NCBI RefSeq assembly: GCF_014337195.1
Contig: NZ_CP060634.1
Location: 1,364,001-1,428,000 of the forward strand
DNA from: Qiania dongpingensis
Lineage (GTDB): Bacteria; Bacillota; Clostridia; Lachnospirales; Lachnospiraceae
Direction: 5' to 3'
DNA length: 64,000 bases
The notes under the pieces were generated by a model that saw only the letters and a list, made by a program, of their open reading frames with translations, was not told the origin of the DNA and did not search any database. The position numbers were made by a program, and so were the translations under genes. How positions within the stretch are numbered: position 1 is the stretch's first letter; the number at the start of each line of letters is the position of its first letter. Shown here one piece after another: positions 61,426-64,000 of the stretch.

Positions 61426-63600
61426 TTATTTCGTTTCTTTTTTTCTCATCTTAGTCTTCATTAAGTACCAGATAGGGCCCGTCAGGAATACGGAAGAATA
61501 CGCTCCGCACACAATGCCCACGATCAGCGGCAGTGCAAATTCCCGGATCGAGGACACGCCCATCAGAAATAGCACGAATACCATGATAAAGGTGGTCAGG
61601 GAAGTATAAATACTCCTGGTCAGCGTCTGGTTGATGCTCAAGTTCACCACCTCGCTCAGTTCAGCCCTGGCGCCCATGGCCTTCTGGTTCTCACGGATAC
61701 GGTCAAAGATCACGATGGTGGCATTGATGGAGTATCCCACAATGGTCAGCATACAAGCGATAAAGGTATTGCCGACGCTCCACTTGGTGATGGCATAAAA
61801 GGCCAGGACGATCAGCACGTCATGGACCAGTGCCAGGACTGCGCTGGTCGCGAACCGGATATCCTTAAACCGGAACCAGATATAGATCAGCATGAATATG
61901 GTAGCTACCACCACAGAGAGAATCGCGTCTCGTTTCATCTCTGAACTTACAGTCGCGCTGATGCTGTCCGCCTTGATGCTCTCCGTATCAACCCCGTACG
62001 CTTCCTCCAGCTTGCTGTTCAGCTGCTCTCTTTCATCCACCGACAAGGTCCTGGTCTTTATGATGACCTCATTGGTGCCGCTCACCTTCTGCGTCTCAAC
62101 ATTGGCATCGCCGGTCACTTCCTCCACAAGAGGAACCACATCGCTGTGGATGGTCTCCATGGATAAATCTTCATTAAAGGTAACGTTAGTGGAAGTGCCG
62201 CCCTGGAACTCCAGGCTGTAGTTGAGGATGCTTCCCTGTTCTCCTCCCGCGTAAACGCCCATGGCCACAAAACCGGCAGCGATCACCACCAATGAACAGA
62301 TGATGCATATATATTTTTTCTTGACAAAATTAATCTTCCTAGGCGCTTTTGCCTTGCCATACAGCTTCTCCGACTGGAAGCCTATATTATACAGGGACCT
62401 CAGCGCGAACTTCGTCACGACCAGGGCCGTGAACATCGAAAGTACGATACCGAGCGCCAGCGTCTGGGCAAAGCCTTTTACCGTACCGGAGCCTCTCCAC
62501 AGAAGCACCGCCGCCGCGATCAGCGTGGTGACATTGCCGTCGATGATAGCAGACAGCGCTTTGGAAAAGCCTTCCTTGATGGCCGCCTGGACTTTACGCC
62601 CGGCCGCCAGCTCCTCACGGATTCTGGCAAAGATGATGACATTGGCATCCACCGCCATACCGATGGACAAAATGATACCTGCGATTCCCGGAAGAGTAAG
62701 GGTGATATCAAAAGCGCTCAGGAACACGATGACCAGAGCCACATAAAACGCCAGGGCAATGGCTGCCGCCACACCGGGAATCCAGTAGAGGAACACCATA
62801 AGCGCGGCCACTATGATAAAGCCGATAAGCCCGGCTTTTAAGCTTGTGGAAATCGCTTCTTCTCCCAGCTTCGCTCCAACCACGTTGGACCGCAGCTCTT
62901 TAAGCTCCAGAGGAAGAGAACCGATCCGGATGGTGGAGGCCAGATTATTGGCCGCTTCGTAAGAGCTCATCCCGTCAATGCTGCATTGTCCTCCTGTAAT
63001 TTTCTCTTTCACGCTGGGGCTGCTCACGGTCTTGCCGTCATATACGATGGAAATCGTCTTGCCGATCATATTTTCCGTAGCGGTCGCGAACTTTCCACTG
63101 CCTTCATCGGTCAGCTGAAGGGATACGTAATATTCTGTAACACCTGTGGTCGAATTTTTCTTGCTCGCCGGCTGGGCCGTCTTCACGTCGTCGCCCGTAA
63201 GCACCACATTGCCGTCCGCGTCCTGAAAGGACAAAGATCCGGGCTGGCCGAGTTCTTCCAGGATCGCGTTAGCATCGGATACGCCGGGGATGTCCACATT
63301 GATCCGGTTGGAGCCCTCCTGGTATACTTCCGCCTCAGGGCTGTAAGTATCCACCCTCAATTTGAGCTTATAAATGGTATCTTTCATGTCCGTATCAGAG
63401 GGATTCTCATCCACTGTCTGATATGTGATGCTGACGCCGCCCGCCAGATCAAGGCCCAGCTTGATGTCACTCATGCTTCCGGAACCGTCCTTGCCAAGTC
63501 CCATTACCGCCGTATAGATGAATCCACCGATCACGGCCAGCAGAACGATCAGGCAGGCAATGCCCTTTCCGCGAGTTGAATTTTTCCTTGCATTCTTCAT
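61426..63600 (-). CDS. secDF: Protein translocase SecDF, fused
   Basis: 724 residues, SecD and SecF in one chain, as in Bacillus. The SecD half has a first helix, the KLGLDLAGGVSI motif and GMAVDANVIIFARIREEL; the SecF half begins about residue 415 with a second LEFQGGTSTNV and later IVGYSINATIVIFDRIREN. Twelve membrane helices are expected. It uses the proton motive force to pull proteins through SecYEG. AGAAGGAG lies before the ATG at 63600. It is 13 bases after the SCIFF maturase gene and 12 bases before tgt. Confidence 0.96.
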   Translation of the reverse strand: MKNARKNSTRGKGIACLIVLLAVIGGFIYTAVMGLGKDGSGSMSDIKLGLDLAGGVSITYQTVDENPSDTDMKDTIYKLKLRVDTYSPEAEVYQEGSNRINVDIPGVSDANAILEELGQPGSLSFQDADGNVVLTGDDVKTAQPASKKNSTTGVTEYYVSLQLTDEGSGKFATATENMIGKTISIVYDGKTVSSPSVKEKITGGQCSIDGMSSYEAANNLASTIRIGSLPLELKELRSNVVGAKLGEEAISTSLKAGLIGFIIVAALMVFLYWIPGVAAAIALAFYVALVIVFLSAFDITLTLPGIAGIILSIGMAVDANVIIFARIREELAAGRKVQAAIKEGFSKALSAIIDGNVTTLIAAAVLLWRGSGTVKGFAQTLALGIVLSMFTALVVTKFALRSLYNIGFQSEKLYGKAKAPRKINFVKKKYICIICSLVVIAAGFVAMGVYAGGEQGSILNYSLEFQGGTSTNVTFNEDLSMETIHSDVVPLVEEVTGDANVETQKVSGTNEVIIKTRTLSVDEREQLNSKLEEAYGVDTESIKADSISATVSSEMKRDAILSVVVATIFMLIYIWFRFKDIRFATSAVLALVHDVLIVLAFYAITKWSVGNTFIACMLTIVGYSINATIVIFDRIRENQKAMGARAELSEVVNLSINQTLTRSIYTSLTTFIMVFVLFLMGVSSIREFALPLIVGIVCGAYSSVFLTGPIWYLMKTKMRKKETK

Positions 63601-63613
63601 GGTCAATCTCCTT

Positions 63614-64000
63614 CTAATTCTCATCCGCCAGAGCGGCCTTTATCATGATCGCACATTCGATGCGTTTTTTCTGCATCTCACAGCCGATATCATAAGCGTC
63701 TGTGATGGAGCCGTGAAAATTGTAGGAATTGGCGGCGCAGCCCCCGCTGCAATAAAATCTGGCAAAACAATTCCTGCACTTTTCTTTTGCATACACATTG
63801 CAGAGCTTAAATTCATCCCGGACCTCCGTGTTCACCACTCCAGTATCCACATTTCCCAGAAGGAATTCCTCCTGCCCGACGAACTGGTGGCACGGGTACA
63901 GGTCTCCCCATGGAGTGACAGCCAGGTATTCTGTCCCTGATCCGCATCCGGAAAGACGCTTTGCCACACAGGGCCCCTGGCTCAAATCTATCATGAAATG
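63614..64000 (-). CDS. SCIFF peptide maturase, radical SAM enzyme, C-terminal part (window edge)
   Basis: The last 128 residues of a larger protein that continues beyond the right edge. It holds the SPASM cluster region: GCGSGTEYLAVTPWGDLYPC, CRNCFARFYCSGGCAANSYN and the final cysteine IGCEMQKKRIECAIMIKA. This matches the thioether-forming maturase of the SCIFF (six cysteines in forty-five residues) ribosomal peptide. In Clostridia the precursor peptide gene lies directly upstream, which would be outside this window. Following secDF and tgt on the same strand is the standard context. Confidence 0.88.
   Translation of the reverse strand, partial: HFMIDLSQGPCVAKRLSGCGSGTEYLAVTPWGDLYPCHQFVGQEEFLLGNVDTGVVNTEVRDEFKLCNVYAKEKCRNCFARFYCSGGCAANSYNFHGSITDAYDIGCEMQKKRIECAIMIKAALADEN

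Noticed and set aside
1..64000. Prophage, insertion sequence, CRISPR array, rRNA or tRNA genes
   Set aside because: No integrase, transposase, repeat-spacer pattern, or RNA gene sequence could be recognised in the window.

Overview
The window looks like chromosomal DNA of a spore-forming anaerobic Firmicute, most likely a gut-type member of the Lachnospiraceae (Clostridia). The reasons are the complete spoIIAA-spoIIAB-sigF operon, spoVA genes with matches to forespore sigma-G promoters, a SCIFF-maturase radical SAM gene beside secDF, tgt and yajC, Gram-positive-type riboswitch and T-box control, and three MATE exporters. No rRNA, tRNA, CRISPR array, insertion sequence or prophage was seen. 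Species-level assignment is not possible from the sequence alone.

Layout. At 1-1.4 kb, dapA and dapB lie behind a lysine riboswitch. At 1.4-2.6 kb are a corrinoid-adenosyltransferase-like P-loop gene and an SSB-family gene. At 2.8-7.9 kb are a lipid-linked GT2 glycosyltransferase, a YfhO multi-pass protein and argH. At 8-10.5 kb are xylulokinase and a DUF1848 gene. At 10.5-15.8 kb is a two-gene operon of a membrane Ser/Thr kinase and a large Ig-repeat surface protein. At 16.0-16.3 kb is a deletion scar joining a MerR fragment to an ABC permease tail. At 16.9-18.0 kb is spoVAD, alone and with its own sigma-G promoter. At 18.2-26.3 kb is the most unusual block: a PucR-type regulator followed by a six-gene operon (V4R/ATC-hydrolase-like protein, solitary GcvT-like folate protein, three short-chain dehydrogenases and an MFS transporter).

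At 26.5-28.7 kb the spoVAA-AB-AC operon starts with an unknown 73-residue membrane protein and runs convergently into spoIIAA-AB-sigF (28.7-30.3 kb). Then follow a TPR membrane protein, a 50-residue protein and folC (30.5-33.6 kb); a MATE exporter divergent from a LysR regulator (33.7-36 kb); and valS under T-box control (36-39.2 kb). Next come a DUF1648 and ribbon-helix-helix pair, an SPFH protein and two ABC exporters, one behind a GntR repressor (39.2-45.8 kb). A second MATE gene and a lipoprotein-like alpha/beta hydrolase (46-49 kb) precede rpoB-rpoC, which stand without ribosomal protein genes (48.9-56.6 kb). The right end has a small membrane protein, a third MATE, a formate/nitrite channel behind a probable ZTP riboswitch, and yajC, tgt, secDF and a partial SCIFF maturase (56.8-64 kb).

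How the parts fit. The sporulation genes form a forespore programme: SpoIIAA/AB release sigma-F, and sigma-G then drives the spoVA dipicolinate channel genes. Dipicolinate is made from the product of DapA, which is also here. The 18-26 kb operon reads as a regulated uptake and catabolism unit for an unidentified small molecule whose alcohol groups are oxidised or reduced by the SDRs and from which a one-carbon unit may be passed to tetrahydrofolate. The ZTP riboswitch would tie formate transport to 10-formyl-tetrahydrofolate supply. Functions are inferred by reading protein motifs; no database search was run.
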